From positions 124,001 through 188,000 of the forward strand of contig CACUVI010000029.1 in NCBI GenBank assembly GCA_902725215.1: a stretch of DNA of 64,000 bases, given 5' to 3'. The translations under genes were made by a program, and so were the position numbers. Origin of the DNA: Rhodospirillaceae bacterium LM-1. GTDB lineage: Bacteria; Pseudomonadota; Alphaproteobacteria; Rhodospirillales; WMHbin7. The notes beneath the pieces were generated by a model. That model made no database searches and was not told the origin of the DNA. It worked only from the letters and a program-made list of their open reading frames with translations. Shown here piece after piece: positions 52,463 to 61,019 of the stretch (its first letter is position 1; each line of letters starts with the position of its first letter).

Positions 52463-53464
52463 TCATTTTTTTGCGGATACGACGAGACCCGGCTCAGCCG
52501 CCTCGTCTAGCACCTTAAAGAAATTATAGTTCCACGATTTGAATTTCCAGTCGGAACATTTGGAACATAGGGGCAGTTCTTCATATGCGCCTGCCAGGAT
52601 TTTCTGCCGCCATGCCTCGTAAGCCAGATTCTTCCAGATTTCTTCAATCGTCTGCTTGCCGACATTGCCCATATAGTGACCATCAGCCACGTCGAAATTG
52701 CAGAAAGTCACATTGCCGTTGGCGGTGATTGGCATGCGCTCGAAAGGATAGGGGCAAGGAACGCGCTGATCCGTCGGCAGATAGGTATCCTTGGCATAGC
52801 CGCTTTCCGAAAGTTGGCCATAGGTCAAGAATTTGCGGCGAATGACATTATCCACCCTGGTCCGCCAGAAGGCTTCAACCCTGTCGGGATCGATTTGTTC
52901 GGGATTTTCAACAAAACTGACAAGTATCTTCGTGCCCTCCCCCCGACGGTCGCGATGTTCAAGCGCATCGTCGATATTTCTGAGCAATGTTTCGAAATTC
53001 AGCCCCTTGCGAATCTTGGCATAAGTCGCTGCATCCGCCGCATCAGCCGAAATTTCTATGGCTTCCACCCCGGCATCAATCAGCCTGCGGGAACGGTCGG
53101 CCACAAGAAGGCTTCCGTTGGTGATGATGGCGACTCGAACGCCCTTTTCACCAGCCGCCCGGACCAGTTCGTCATCAAGGCCGGGCATCAAGAGTGGCTC
53201 GCCCGTTCCGGTTATCCGCATCAAGGGCTTGGTTTGGGTATGCTGCGCCATCTCATCGACGATCTTGCGCAACAGCAGCGGCTCCATATAGCGAACGCCA
53301 TCCCGCTTGCGCAGATCCGTATTGGCATTGAACCAGCAATGGACGCAGCGTGAATTGCAGACATTCGAGACCTGGGGCAGAACCATCAGCGGAAAACGCT
53401 CCGCCCCGGCTTTCATGCCGAATGCGCTGGGCAAATGCTGGGCATGGCCTTTCTGTCCATCCAT
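52463..53464 (-). CDS. Radical SAM/SPASM protein 2 of the glycan locus
   Basis: A 333-residue radical SAM protein. Cluster motif SNVCNSRCVHCWFN near 33-46 (CX3CX2C), followed by ITGTGEPLLMPGLDDEL near 85. The C-terminal SPASM-like cysteines lie in RVPCPYPFERMPITANGN, VTFCNFD and LCSKCSDW. It starts at 53464, two bases after the upstream radical SAM gene's stop, with an AAGG site; an earlier in-frame extension would overlap that gene. Reaction unknown; such proteins modify peptides or, more rarely, sugars and nucleotides. Confidence 0.8.
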   Translation of the reverse strand: MDGQKGHAQHLPSAFGMKAGAERFPLMVLPQVSNVCNSRCVHCWFNANTDLRKRDGVRYMEPLLLRKIVDEMAQHTQTKPLMRITGTGEPLLMPGLDDELVRAAGEKGVRVAIITNGSLLVADRSRRLIDAGVEAIEISADAADAATYAKIRKGLNFETLLRNIDDALEHRDRRGEGTKILVSFVENPEQIDPDRVEAFWRTRVDNVIRRKFLTYGQLSESGYAKDTYLPTDQRVPCPYPFERMPITANGNVTFCNFDVADGHYMGNVGKQTIEEIWKNLAYEAWRQKILAGAYEELPLCSKCSDWKFKSWNYNFFKVLDEAAEPGLVVSAKK

Positions 53465-53465
53465 C

Positions 53466-54422
53466 TCACACCTTGCGCTCATCAACCGCATAGAAGCGGT
53501 CCGGGTCATCTGGATACCAGAATTTCGATAATCCCACTTGCCAGTCTCGGCAATCGTGACAGGGACCATCGGTGAAATTGAGCATCTTCTGCCGATCTCG
53601 GCGACGCTTCAATTCGCCAAGCCAGACTTCGCGCAAAGTTTGCCGATTGATATCCCCTGCGGGGTACTTACAATCCATATCGCCATCGCACTGCGTGACG
53701 CGCCCATCCCACAACACAACCAGATTGCGAAATAGCCAGGGGCATGGCATGAACCGTTCTGCCAACGGAATATCAAGATGCTCTGCCGCCAACAGATGAT
53801 CCCAATGCCCCCATCCCTGGGCAACTCGCGTCTTGACGATGGCTCCCTTCGATAACCAACGATTTTTGAACGGCTCAAGCTCGTGGGCGTTGATGCCGAC
53901 ATCGATGAACTGCATGACGACCTTCGGGCCACCCTTGTCGCAGGCAGCCAGAAGCGCCTCGACATTGGCTACCGTCTTTTCAAAATCGCCCTTGCGCCGC
54001 ACCTTGACGTAGGTTTCAGCGCTATCGGCATCCATGCCGACAATGAATTCGCGCACGCCATAGGCCAATATCCGCTCGATAGCTTCGGCATCTAACAAAT
54101 TGGCGTTTGAGTTCATGTGGATGGCAACACCGCGTTCCTGAGCGTAGGAGAGCATGTCCCACAGCCTTTCCCTAGCCATCAACGGTTCACCCATGACCGC
54201 AGGCCACACCTTGGTCGAGGGTGGTGCGTAGTCTGCCACCTCGTCCACGATCTTGCGAACAAGTTCAAGGCTCATGACGCCTCGCGGGCGCGACAAAGCA
54301 CTTTGCGGGCACATGGCGCAATCCAGATTGCAGCGGCTGACCGTTTCCACGATCACCTGCGGCGGAAAGGGGCCTTCCTTTAGGGTTTCGGCAACCCGCC
54401 TTAATTCCAGGATGTCTGTCAT
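53466..54422 (-). CDS. Radical SAM/SPASM protein 1 of the glycan locus
   Basis: A radical SAM protein of 318 residues from the start at 54422, where AGAAAGGT precedes the ATG; a start at 54524 would add 34 basic residues with a weak site. Cluster motif TVSRCNLDCAMCPQ near 28-41. The SPASM region has MPCPWLFRNLVVLWDGRVTQCDGDMDC near 230 and CHDCRDW near 294. It is a homologue of the next gene, and the pair lies head to tail. No peptide substrate gene is visible. Confidence 0.8.
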   Translation of the reverse strand: MTDILELRRVAETLKEGPFPPQVIVETVSRCNLDCAMCPQSALSRPRGVMSLELVRKIVDEVADYAPPSTKVWPAVMGEPLMARERLWDMLSYAQERGVAIHMNSNANLLDAEAIERILAYGVREFIVGMDADSAETYVKVRRKGDFEKTVANVEALLAACDKGGPKVVMQFIDVGINAHELEPFKNRWLSKGAIVKTRVAQGWGHWDHLLAAEHLDIPLAERFMPCPWLFRNLVVLWDGRVTQCDGDMDCKYPAGDINRQTLREVWLGELKRRRDRQKMLNFTDGPCHDCRDWQVGLSKFWYPDDPDRFYAVDERKV

Positions 54423-54665
54423 GGCGTGACCTTTCTGGCGCAACCCATCTAGTAAGACAAGCCTTGCGGCCCGCACGGCCTTCTGCCGCACCTTGCCTAA
54501 TCGGCTCGCAATCAATGATCGCATCTTACTTCTACCAATTTGTCATCGTGCCCCACCTTTTCAAGAGGCGCAAGTCGGCGGCGAAAATCATTGCCCGGAC
54601 AACCGGTTACAGGTAGCCTTAGATCAGTGGGTGCATTAAGCAATTTCAAAGCGAGGTCGCCTTGC

Positions 54666-55787
54666 ATGTGGCGCGTCCCCTTTTTCCAGCATGACCTTGG
54701 AGAGGCCGAAGCGGAAGCCTTTCGACAGGCTCTGTCCAGCCCCATCCTGACCACGGGCGCCACTACCGCGCAATTCGAGAAGGAATTCGCGCAATATCTA
54801 GGTTTGCGTTACGCCATTGGTACAAGTAGCGGAACGGCGGCCCTGGAATTGGCGCTGCTGGCCCAGGAAGTCGGCCCTGGCTCTGAGGTTGTGACCACTC
54901 CGCTGACTTTTGCCGCGACGGTCCTGGCGATTTTGCACTGCGAAGCGACTCCAGTCTTTGTGGACGTTGATCCGGAAACCGGAAACATCGATCCCAGGCG
55001 GGTGGAGGAAGCTATAACCCCCCGAACAAAAGCCATTCTTCCGGTTCACTTATACGGCCTGATGTGCGACATGAAGGGCCTGTCGGCTCTGGCCAAAGCC
55101 AATAATCTGTTTCTGATCGAGGATAGCGCCCATTGCATCGAAGGCAGCCTGGGCGATTTCAAACCAGGTTCTGTTAGCAATGCTGCCTGCTTTAGCTTCT
55201 ACGGCACCAAAAACATCACCTGCGGTGAAGGTGGAGCCATCGCTACCAATGACCAGGAACTGGCTGAACGCCTTCGCCGTCTGTCTCTGCATGGCGTTGA
55301 ACGCGAGCCGGTCCATTCCGACCCGCGCCTTTATCGGCACTGGGACATTCCAGAGGCGGGACTGAAGGCGAATTTGAGCAACCTTTCTGCGGCGCTTCTG
55401 CTACCTCAGTTGAAGCGGATCGACGCCAACCTTGCCAAGAGAGAAATGCTGGCGGGGCACTATCAATCACGCTTGCAACAGCATGTCCGCTGGCCTGCTA
55501 TTCACAAGGACGCTCATCACGCCCGCCACCTGTTCACTGTTTGGGTTCCGCCAGAAAGGCGTGACGCAATTTTGCACGGCCTGAACAGCCAAGGCATAGG
55601 TGCCGTCATCAACTACCGGCCAATACACTTGTTGAAATTCCTCAAAGACCGGTTTGGCTTCAAGGAGGGCAATTTTCCCAACGCCGAGTTGATAGGCGCA
55701 TCAACCATCAGCCTGCCACTCTATCCAGGAATGAACTTGGAACAGGTCGATCTGGTCTGCGACGTTTTGATCGAACTTGTGGCATAG
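54666..55787 (+). CDS. DegT/DnrJ/EryC1/StrS family aminotransferase
   Basis: A 373-residue PLP enzyme of the sugar aminotransferase family. The PLP lysine is in SFYGTKNITCGEGGA near 177-191. GTSSGTAALELAL near 56-68 and EDSAHCIEG near 157 complete the cofactor site. It should transfer an amino group to a keto sugar nucleotide for surface glycan synthesis. The ATG at 54666 (MWRVPFFQHDLGEAE) fits the family; the longer frame adds 42 residues. The length is close to PseC, and the PseH-like gene next door fits that pathway, but the assignment is tentative. Confidence 0.88.
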   Translation: MWRVPFFQHDLGEAEAEAFRQALSSPILTTGATTAQFEKEFAQYLGLRYAIGTSSGTAALELALLAQEVGPGSEVVTTPLTFAATVLAILHCEATPVFVDVDPETGNIDPRRVEEAITPRTKAILPVHLYGLMCDMKGLSALAKANNLFLIEDSAHCIEGSLGDFKPGSVSNAACFSFYGTKNITCGEGGAIATNDQELAERLRRLSLHGVEREPVHSDPRLYRHWDIPEAGLKANLSNLSAALLLPQLKRIDANLAKREMLAGHYQSRLQQHVRWPAIHKDAHHARHLFTVWVPPERRDAILHGLNSQGIGAVINYRPIHLLKFLKDRFGFKEGNFPNAELIGASTISLPLYPGMNLEQVDLVCDVLIELVA

Positions 55788-55799
55788 TGCGCCAGCGCC

Positions 55800-56327
55800 C
55801 TAAAGAAACCTGCCGTAAAGCAAAAGATCGTGAAAAGCGCCTTTCACAAAAACCTGCTCCTTAAGCCGCCCTTCTGGCTGAAAGCCGACGGCTTGAAACA
55901 AGCGCTGACTGGCAGCGTTGAAATCAAGAATCCGCGCCCCCAGCTTGCGAAGCGCCAGCGTATCCTTGGCATAAGCCATCAATTGCTCAAGCGCCACCTT
56001 GCCCAACCCGCTGTGACGAAAAGCGCGATCACCGATCAGAATAGACACCCATGCAGTGCTTGAAAATTGATCGATCTCGCGCAGGCTGGTCAGCCCGACG
56101 CAAGCGCCATGAACCGGTTCAGCCAAAGCAAAGTGAACTTCGTCCTGGCGCTTTCCGTCCAAGACAGAACGAAACCATCTGGCTTCCATCGCCGCCGTGA
56201 CCGGCAGACGATAGCTCATCATCGCATCACGGGTCTCGGGATCGTTTCGCCAAGCCGTGGTGCGGAATCTATCGTCATCTTCAAGCGGTCGTAGAAAAAC
56301 CAAAGGGGCAGTGCTCATCGGATTCAA
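55800..56327 (-). CDS. GNAT acetyltransferase, PseH-like
   Basis: A 175-residue GNAT protein. FLRPLEDDDRFRTTAWRND near 10-28 and VSILIGDRAFRHSGLGKVAL near 93-112 (acetyl-CoA loop) match the RimJ/PseH group. PseH acetylates a 4-amino sugar nucleotide in pseudaminic acid synthesis. It is convergent with the DegT aminotransferase, 12 bp apart. A second ATG nine bases later is possible. Function in amino-sugar acetylation is inferred from context. Confidence 0.75.
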   Translation of the reverse strand: MNPMSTAPLVFLRPLEDDDRFRTTAWRNDPETRDAMMSYRLPVTAAMEARWFRSVLDGKRQDEVHFALAEPVHGACVGLTSLREIDQFSSTAWVSILIGDRAFRHSGLGKVALEQLMAYAKDTLALRKLGARILDFNAASQRLFQAVGFQPEGRLKEQVFVKGAFHDLLLYGRFL

Positions 56328-56390
56328 ACCCTTAACGATGTCGGGAACCCGCCTTGATCGGCCCCGGGAGAATTGATAGACTGATTTTGC

Positions 56391-57113
56391 ATGGCTAGCG
56401 ACGCGACATCAACCATTAGTGACGAAGACTTCCGCGAGGATTTCGAGCGTTTTCTGATTCAATCATCGGAAACTTCGCAAAGGTTCCGGCTGGACTGGAA
56501 CGAGCGCAAACCCATTCTGGATGAACGCACGAAGGATACGCCGTTCCTAGCACAGTACATTTATCACACGGCATGGGCAGCCAGGGTGCTTTACCGGACA
56601 AAGCCAGCTAGGCATGTCGACATTTCCTCGCAACTGTGGTTTTCAACCATGGTGTCGGCTTTTGTGCCTACCGAATTTTACGACTATCGCCCACCGGCAG
56701 TTCAACTGGACAATCTGAAAGTTGGATTTGCCGACCTTCGTTCGCTGCCTTTTCCTAGCGGCAGCATCGTTTCCCTGTCATGCATGCATGTGGTTGAGCA
56801 TGTTGGCCTAGGACGTTACGGAGACCCACTGGACTACGATGGCGACCTTAAGGCCATTGAAGAACTAAAGCGCGTATTGAAGCCCGGCGGCCAGTTGTTG
56901 TTCGTCGTGCCGCTTTCCGAACCCCGCATCGTGTTCAATGCGCATCGCTATTATCATCCGAATCAAATTCTACAGGCATTCGAGGGCTACGCTCTTGAAG
57001 AATTTGGCATGATCTTCGACGACCAAACTTTCTTTCTATTCCGCTCGACCGACATTCAATTCCGCCAACAGCAGGATGGTTGCGGCTGCTTCTTGTTCAG
57101 GAAACCTTTCTAA
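56391..57113 (+). CDS. DUF268-type class I SAM-dependent methyltransferase
   Basis: A 240-residue protein. VSLSCMHVVEHVGLGRYGDP near 124-143 and ELKRVLKPGGQLLFVVPLSE near 160-179 match DUF268/methyltransferase-11 proteins of polysaccharide loci. SAM motif I is weak; VDISSQLWFSTMV near 76 takes its place. It is probably involved in modifying surface sugars. Its TAA stop overlaps the next ATG. Confidence 0.75.
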   Translation: MASDATSTISDEDFREDFERFLIQSSETSQRFRLDWNERKPILDERTKDTPFLAQYIYHTAWAARVLYRTKPARHVDISSQLWFSTMVSAFVPTEFYDYRPPAVQLDNLKVGFADLRSLPFPSGSIVSLSCMHVVEHVGLGRYGDPLDYDGDLKAIEELKRVLKPGGQLLFVVPLSEPRIVFNAHRYYHPNQILQAFEGYALEEFGMIFDDQTFFLFRSTDIQFRQQQDGCGCFLFRKPF

Positions 57114-57736
57114 TGGGTCAGATTTGTCAGGGACCGCCTTGGGAGTTCGCTCTGCCGCTCAAGGCGGGCATGGGACTTGACGTCTTTATTGAGACGGGGA
57201 CCTTTCAAGGAGCAACCGCCATAGAGGCGGCTCGGCACTTTCGCCGCGTTGTCACAATCGAGCTGTCCCCGCGCCTGTTCATGTCCACAGAGGAAAAGCT
57301 GCTTGCCTATGCCAATATCGAATGTCTATTGGGCGATTCACGGCGGCATCTATCTTCACTTCTTTCCAATCTTCCACCGGCCATGTTTTGGCTGGATGCC
57401 CATTGGACAGGCTTGGAAATAACTGCAGGCGCCAACGACGAATGCCCATTGATGGGAGAGATCGAAACCATCGCCCCCCATCTCGATCGCCATGTTGTGC
57501 TGATTGACGACGCTAGTTTATTTTTATCTCCGCCCCCCAGAGGCCATAACGCGGCACACTGGCCGGGAATTTCCGACGTTGTCGACGCCTTGCGTCGCCA
57601 TCACCGACCTTTCATTGCCGTATTTGACGACGTCATTGCCGCCATACCCGCCAGTGGAACGCCGCTTGCCAAGGAGATTCTGATCGATCTGGCGACAACG
57701 CGCGATCTTGAACGCCGTACACGAAGCAGCGCATGA
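57113..57736 (+). CDS. Methyltransferase-like protein of the glycan locus
   Basis: A 207-residue protein. VFIETGTFQGATAIEAARHF near 22-41 and VVTIELSPRLF near 44 fit SAM motif I and II. PPAMFWLDAHWTGLE near 89 and RHVVLIDDASLFL near 128 recall metal-dependent TylF/CmcI-type methyltransferases. The ATG overlaps the upstream TAA as TAATG; a longer frame would overlap further. It overlaps WbqC by 4 bp. Substrate unknown. Confidence 0.65.
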   Translation: MGQICQGPPWEFALPLKAGMGLDVFIETGTFQGATAIEAARHFRRVVTIELSPRLFMSTEEKLLAYANIECLLGDSRRHLSSLLSNLPPAMFWLDAHWTGLEITAGANDECPLMGEIETIAPHLDRHVVLIDDASLFLSPPPRGHNAAHWPGISDVVDALRRHHRPFIAVFDDVIAAIPASGTPLAKEILIDLATTRDLERRTRSSA

Positions 57737-58434
57737 CGACCCTGGTTGTCCTCCAACCTGGCTATCTTCCATGGATCGGATTTTTCGATCTGCTAAGGCA
57801 GGCGGATTATTTTGTCTACTATGACGATGTGCAATTCGATAAACATGGATGGCGCAACCGCAACCGCGTCAAGGGTCCCAATGGCGCCAACTGGCTGACC
57901 GTTCCCGTCCTTCATAGTGGGTTGGGTTTGCAAGCAATCAAGGACATAAGAATCGACAACAGCCAGCCGTGGCGGCGCAAGCATATCACCACGTTAAGGC
58001 AATGTTACGCCAAGGCCGCTTCTCGCGAACCATATTTCACCGAACTCGCAGCGCTGATCGATCAGCCTTGGGAAAAGCTGATTGATCTGGACATTGCCGC
58101 AGCTTCCTTGATCGCAAATTGGCTCGGCCTGACGCCGCCCGCCTATCGTTCATCGGACATGCTGATTGAAGGCGACAGAAATCGGCGGCTGATAAATCTG
58201 TGCCACCGTTTTTCTGCCACAACATATCTATCAGCGAATGCCGCACAAACCTACATTGACATCGATCTGTTCGCAAGGAACGGCATTGCCGTGCGCTGGC
58301 AAAATTATGCGCACCCGACCTACGCCCAGCAGCACGGGGAATTTCTTCCCTACATGTCAGCCCTCGATCTGGTATTCAATCAAGGGGCGTTAAGCCGAGA
58401 GATAATGGAGACAGGCACCAAGCATGACGCATGA
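57733..58434 (+). CDS. WbqC family protein
   Basis: A 233-residue WbqC-like protein. VVLQPGYLPWIGFFDLLRQA near 5-24 and VYYDDVQFDKHGWRNRNRVK near 28-47 are the family's conserved start. Members occur in O-antigen and capsule loci, often with DegT aminotransferases, and are thought to help make acylated amino sugars, but the activity is not well defined. It overlaps its neighbours at both ends. Confidence 0.85.
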   Translation: MTTLVVLQPGYLPWIGFFDLLRQADYFVYYDDVQFDKHGWRNRNRVKGPNGANWLTVPVLHSGLGLQAIKDIRIDNSQPWRRKHITTLRQCYAKAASREPYFTELAALIDQPWEKLIDLDIAAASLIANWLGLTPPAYRSSDMLIEGDRNRRLINLCHRFSATTYLSANAAQTYIDIDLFARNGIAVRWQNYAHPTYAQQHGEFLPYMSALDLVFNQGALSREIMETGTKHDA

Positions 58435-59785
58435 TCTTGAAGGCGTAAGACTGGTCATTCCCAGACCGCCGGCGGATTGGTTCGGCGGATATGACCTTCG
58501 CACGTCAGACGTCATGACCCGCCAATTGGAAAACCGCGGAGCGGTTATTATCCGTTTCGATACACTTGCAATCACACAAAATGACACCGCCGCCCTCATC
58601 CGCCAAATATCCGAACTGCGCGCCTTTCGTCCGCATGCGGCTGTGGCGTTTCCAAATGCCGGATATGTAATGATGTGTCGAGTCCCTATGGCGGGACGCG
58701 AAGCCAATATCTTTGCGGAACTACTGGCTATACCTTGCATTCTAATCTGGGACCATGGATTATTTCAGTTTCCGACACTATTCCTGGGTCATTTGCCGGA
58801 ACTTCCTGAGAACTCGAAGGGCGGCGCTTTGGCCCATCTTCGCGATACGGTCAATCACCCTCTGTTTCATCACCTGCCTCTGGATGCAGGCGAAGTCGAG
58901 GTCATGATGAATCTGGGCATTCTTGAAAAGCCGCCCACCATGATTACGCCAGCCATGACGCAACCGCCATTCGTACAGTATGGAATGGATAATCCAGCGC
59001 CGTCGCTACATGCCGATAACGTAGCCTTTGCGGGCAACATATATGCCGAAAGGATCAAGGCCTTCCCTTTTCGACGCATTCATGAGCTTGAACAGATATG
59101 CTCAAATATGCTGGACGGGAAAAGATCCGACTTCTCGGCGCCCCTTTGGCATCTCATGATGCAGGAGATTGAGCGCCTGACCGAACCCAAGCGACAAAGT
59201 CTCTCCTTGAATCCGGACCAAACCTTTTTCTGGCGATTTGCACATGATGTCATTATGGATATCGGCAATACGCAGTTGCGCCTGGACATGCTGTCGTCAA
59301 TCAAGCATCAGGTTGCCTATTACGGCAATTTCGCCGATCCGAAAAGCACCGGTGCTTTGGCTGGTCTTGATAACGTTTCCTACAAGGGCTGGGCGGATTT
59401 TGAAATGGAATTGCCACAGGTTTACGCCCTTGCCAAAATTCATGTCGATCTGGTGAACACAGGATTCCTGGCATGCGCTTCCTCTAAGGCCATGAACTGT
59501 TTTGCCGCCGGAGGATTTGCGCTTCTTGATGCAAAAGAAGACTTCACCCGCCTAGCAGGTGAGGCATCCAAGGCAATTTCATACACAGATTTCGACGATC
59601 TTAACGCCAAGATCGATATATATCTTTCCAACCCACAACTGCGCGAGGAAGTACGCCATCATTTTCAAGAGTTTGCTCGCCAACTTGACTATGTAAATAT
59701 TTGGGTTCAGGCGATCCGACAAATCTTGAACATGGATAACGGAACGGCGCCTGGGCTTGTTACGTTCCAGGCTCCAACACAATAA
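58424..59785 (+). CDS. Probable GT-B glycosyltransferase (CgeB-like)
   Basis: A 453-residue protein. The C-terminal part, YALAKIHVDLVNTGFLACAS followed by KAMNCFAAGGFALLDAKED near 324-367, is typical of the spore-maturation CgeB-like glycosyltransferases. The N-terminal half has no recognisable motif. It overlaps WbqC by 11 bp and converges on the fucosyltransferase-like gene with a 26-bp overlap. Function inferred from the C-terminal similarity and location. Confidence 0.6.
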   Translation: MTHDLEGVRLVIPRPPADWFGGYDLRTSDVMTRQLENRGAVIIRFDTLAITQNDTAALIRQISELRAFRPHAAVAFPNAGYVMMCRVPMAGREANIFAELLAIPCILIWDHGLFQFPTLFLGHLPELPENSKGGALAHLRDTVNHPLFHHLPLDAGEVEVMMNLGILEKPPTMITPAMTQPPFVQYGMDNPAPSLHADNVAFAGNIYAERIKAFPFRRIHELEQICSNMLDGKRSDFSAPLWHLMMQEIERLTEPKRQSLSLNPDQTFFWRFAHDVIMDIGNTQLRLDMLSSIKHQVAYYGNFADPKSTGALAGLDNVSYKGWADFEMELPQVYALAKIHVDLVNTGFLACASSKAMNCFAAGGFALLDAKEDFTRLAGEASKAISYTDFDDLNAKIDIYLSNPQLREEVRHHFQEFARQLDYVNIWVQAIRQILNMDNGTAPGLVTFQAPTQ

Positions 59786-60632
59786 CCTCCCAGCCAGGAA
59801 GCAAGTACTCGTCCTGACGCGCATGAGCATACTGCGGCCCTATCCCTTGAATGGGATGCGGCGAAATGATCCTTCTTCCCGGGGCAGGATTCAGCCATGC
59901 AGCCCACCAACTGAAGGTGCTCATGGACTTGATCAGGTGATCGCAAGCCATCATGATGGCAAAATCAAATAGCCAGCCGTGTCCATCGCAATAGACATAT
60001 CGACAATCGTCTCGCCTTGGCAGATTAAGGCGGCACCATTCCAGATCAAGCGGCGTATCGGAAAAAACAACAAAAACGCTGCCAGAAGGGAAACGGGAAC
60101 AAGCCTGCTCATAATAGTCATTGGGGTGGACATGAAAGCGATTGAAATTGGCGGGCCTCGTATTGTCTCCTCGCCGAATGTGCAGCGCAATCACATCGCC
60201 GCCTCTGCAAAGATCTCGTTGTTGCCCGACATAGCGACTTGCATAATCAGTCACCAATGAGTTTTTAAATGCAAAAGCACTGCGAACCCCGTCATCGGCA
60301 CCGACGAAATATGCGGCGCCAACCCAATAGCCACACAGATACGCGTCACCCGACCAGTCTAGCAGACGCTCATCGAATACTGTCATGTCCTGCTCAAGTC
60401 GACACGACCTAACGCGTTCCAAATCGGCATTGTCTGCAATGGGCGCAGCAATTGAAAAATGCTCAAGGTTGAAGCGCCGGTCATCGCGAACTTCCTGTTC
60501 ATACCAGGATAAATCCAGCTTGTGTTCAGCCGATATTCTGTATGCCAGCGCCAACCCTGCCGCATACTGAAAAAGCTGATTTCCAAGCCCGCCGGAAATT
60601 TTAGTAACAACCAGAGGAACGTTCGATGTCAT
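59760..60632 (-). CDS. GT11 alpha-1,2-fucosyltransferase-like protein
   Basis: A 290-residue protein of the GT11 family. It has KISGGLGNQLFQYAAGLALA near 11-30, the HIRRGD donor-binding motif near 146, VFSDTPLDLEWC near 189 and the FSWWAAWLNP segment near 241. These enzymes transfer fucose in alpha-1,2 linkage to galactose in O-antigens and capsules. The start at 60632 (MTSNVPLVV) overlaps the upstream stop as ATGA. Confidence 0.85.
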   Translation of the reverse strand: MTSNVPLVVTKISGGLGNQLFQYAAGLALAYRISAEHKLDLSWYEQEVRDDRRFNLEHFSIAAPIADNADLERVRSCRLEQDMTVFDERLLDWSGDAYLCGYWVGAAYFVGADDGVRSAFAFKNSLVTDYASRYVGQQRDLCRGGDVIALHIRRGDNTRPANFNRFHVHPNDYYEQACSRFPSGSVFVVFSDTPLDLEWCRLNLPRRDDCRYVYCDGHGWLFDFAIMMACDHLIKSMSTFSWWAAWLNPAPGRRIISPHPIQGIGPQYAHARQDEYLLPGWEVIVLEPGT

Positions 60633-61015
60633 GGCACACCGGGAAGGGAAACCGTTACCCGTCGCCACAGATCATCAATCGGTGGATAGGAAGCGAGCGC
60701 GCGAGAATATTCCTTGAGCAAAATGGGCAGGAACGGCCATGATTCCAACTTATTCATCAGAAATCTCCACCCATCCGAAATCGCATCATCCTTGAAGCTA
60801 TAGGCAAGAAAAGCCGTAATGTTTCTCGACTCCGCCATCCGCCCCTGCGCCAATCTAAGAAAAACCTTTGCTTGCAGGGCGCAACACGCAATGGGGCCGT
60901 CAATACCCTCAAGCAAATTTTGCAACAATCCATCTGCAGATTGGAATCTACCTGCCGCCAACTCTTCGACAGCGTGTTCCAGCATGGGAGCCGCTTGGGC
61001 AGGATCTAGCGGCAT
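60629..61015 (-). CDS. Small helical protein of unknown function
   Basis: A 128-residue protein. Pairs of short helices (QAAPMLEHAVEELAAGRFQS, ADGLLQNLLEGIDGPIAC) suggest a TPR-like fold. The ATG at 61015 has an AAGGAG site 7 bp upstream, overlapping the stop of the preceding FkbM gene. It is translationally coupled to the fucosyltransferase gene and may be a partner of it. No match recognised. Confidence 0.6.
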   Translation of the reverse strand: MPLDPAQAAPMLEHAVEELAAGRFQSADGLLQNLLEGIDGPIACCALQAKVFLRLAQGRMAESRNITAFLAYSFKDDAISDGWRFLMNKLESWPFLPILLKEYSRALASYPPIDDLWRRVTVSLPGVP

Positions 61016-61019
61016 CCGT

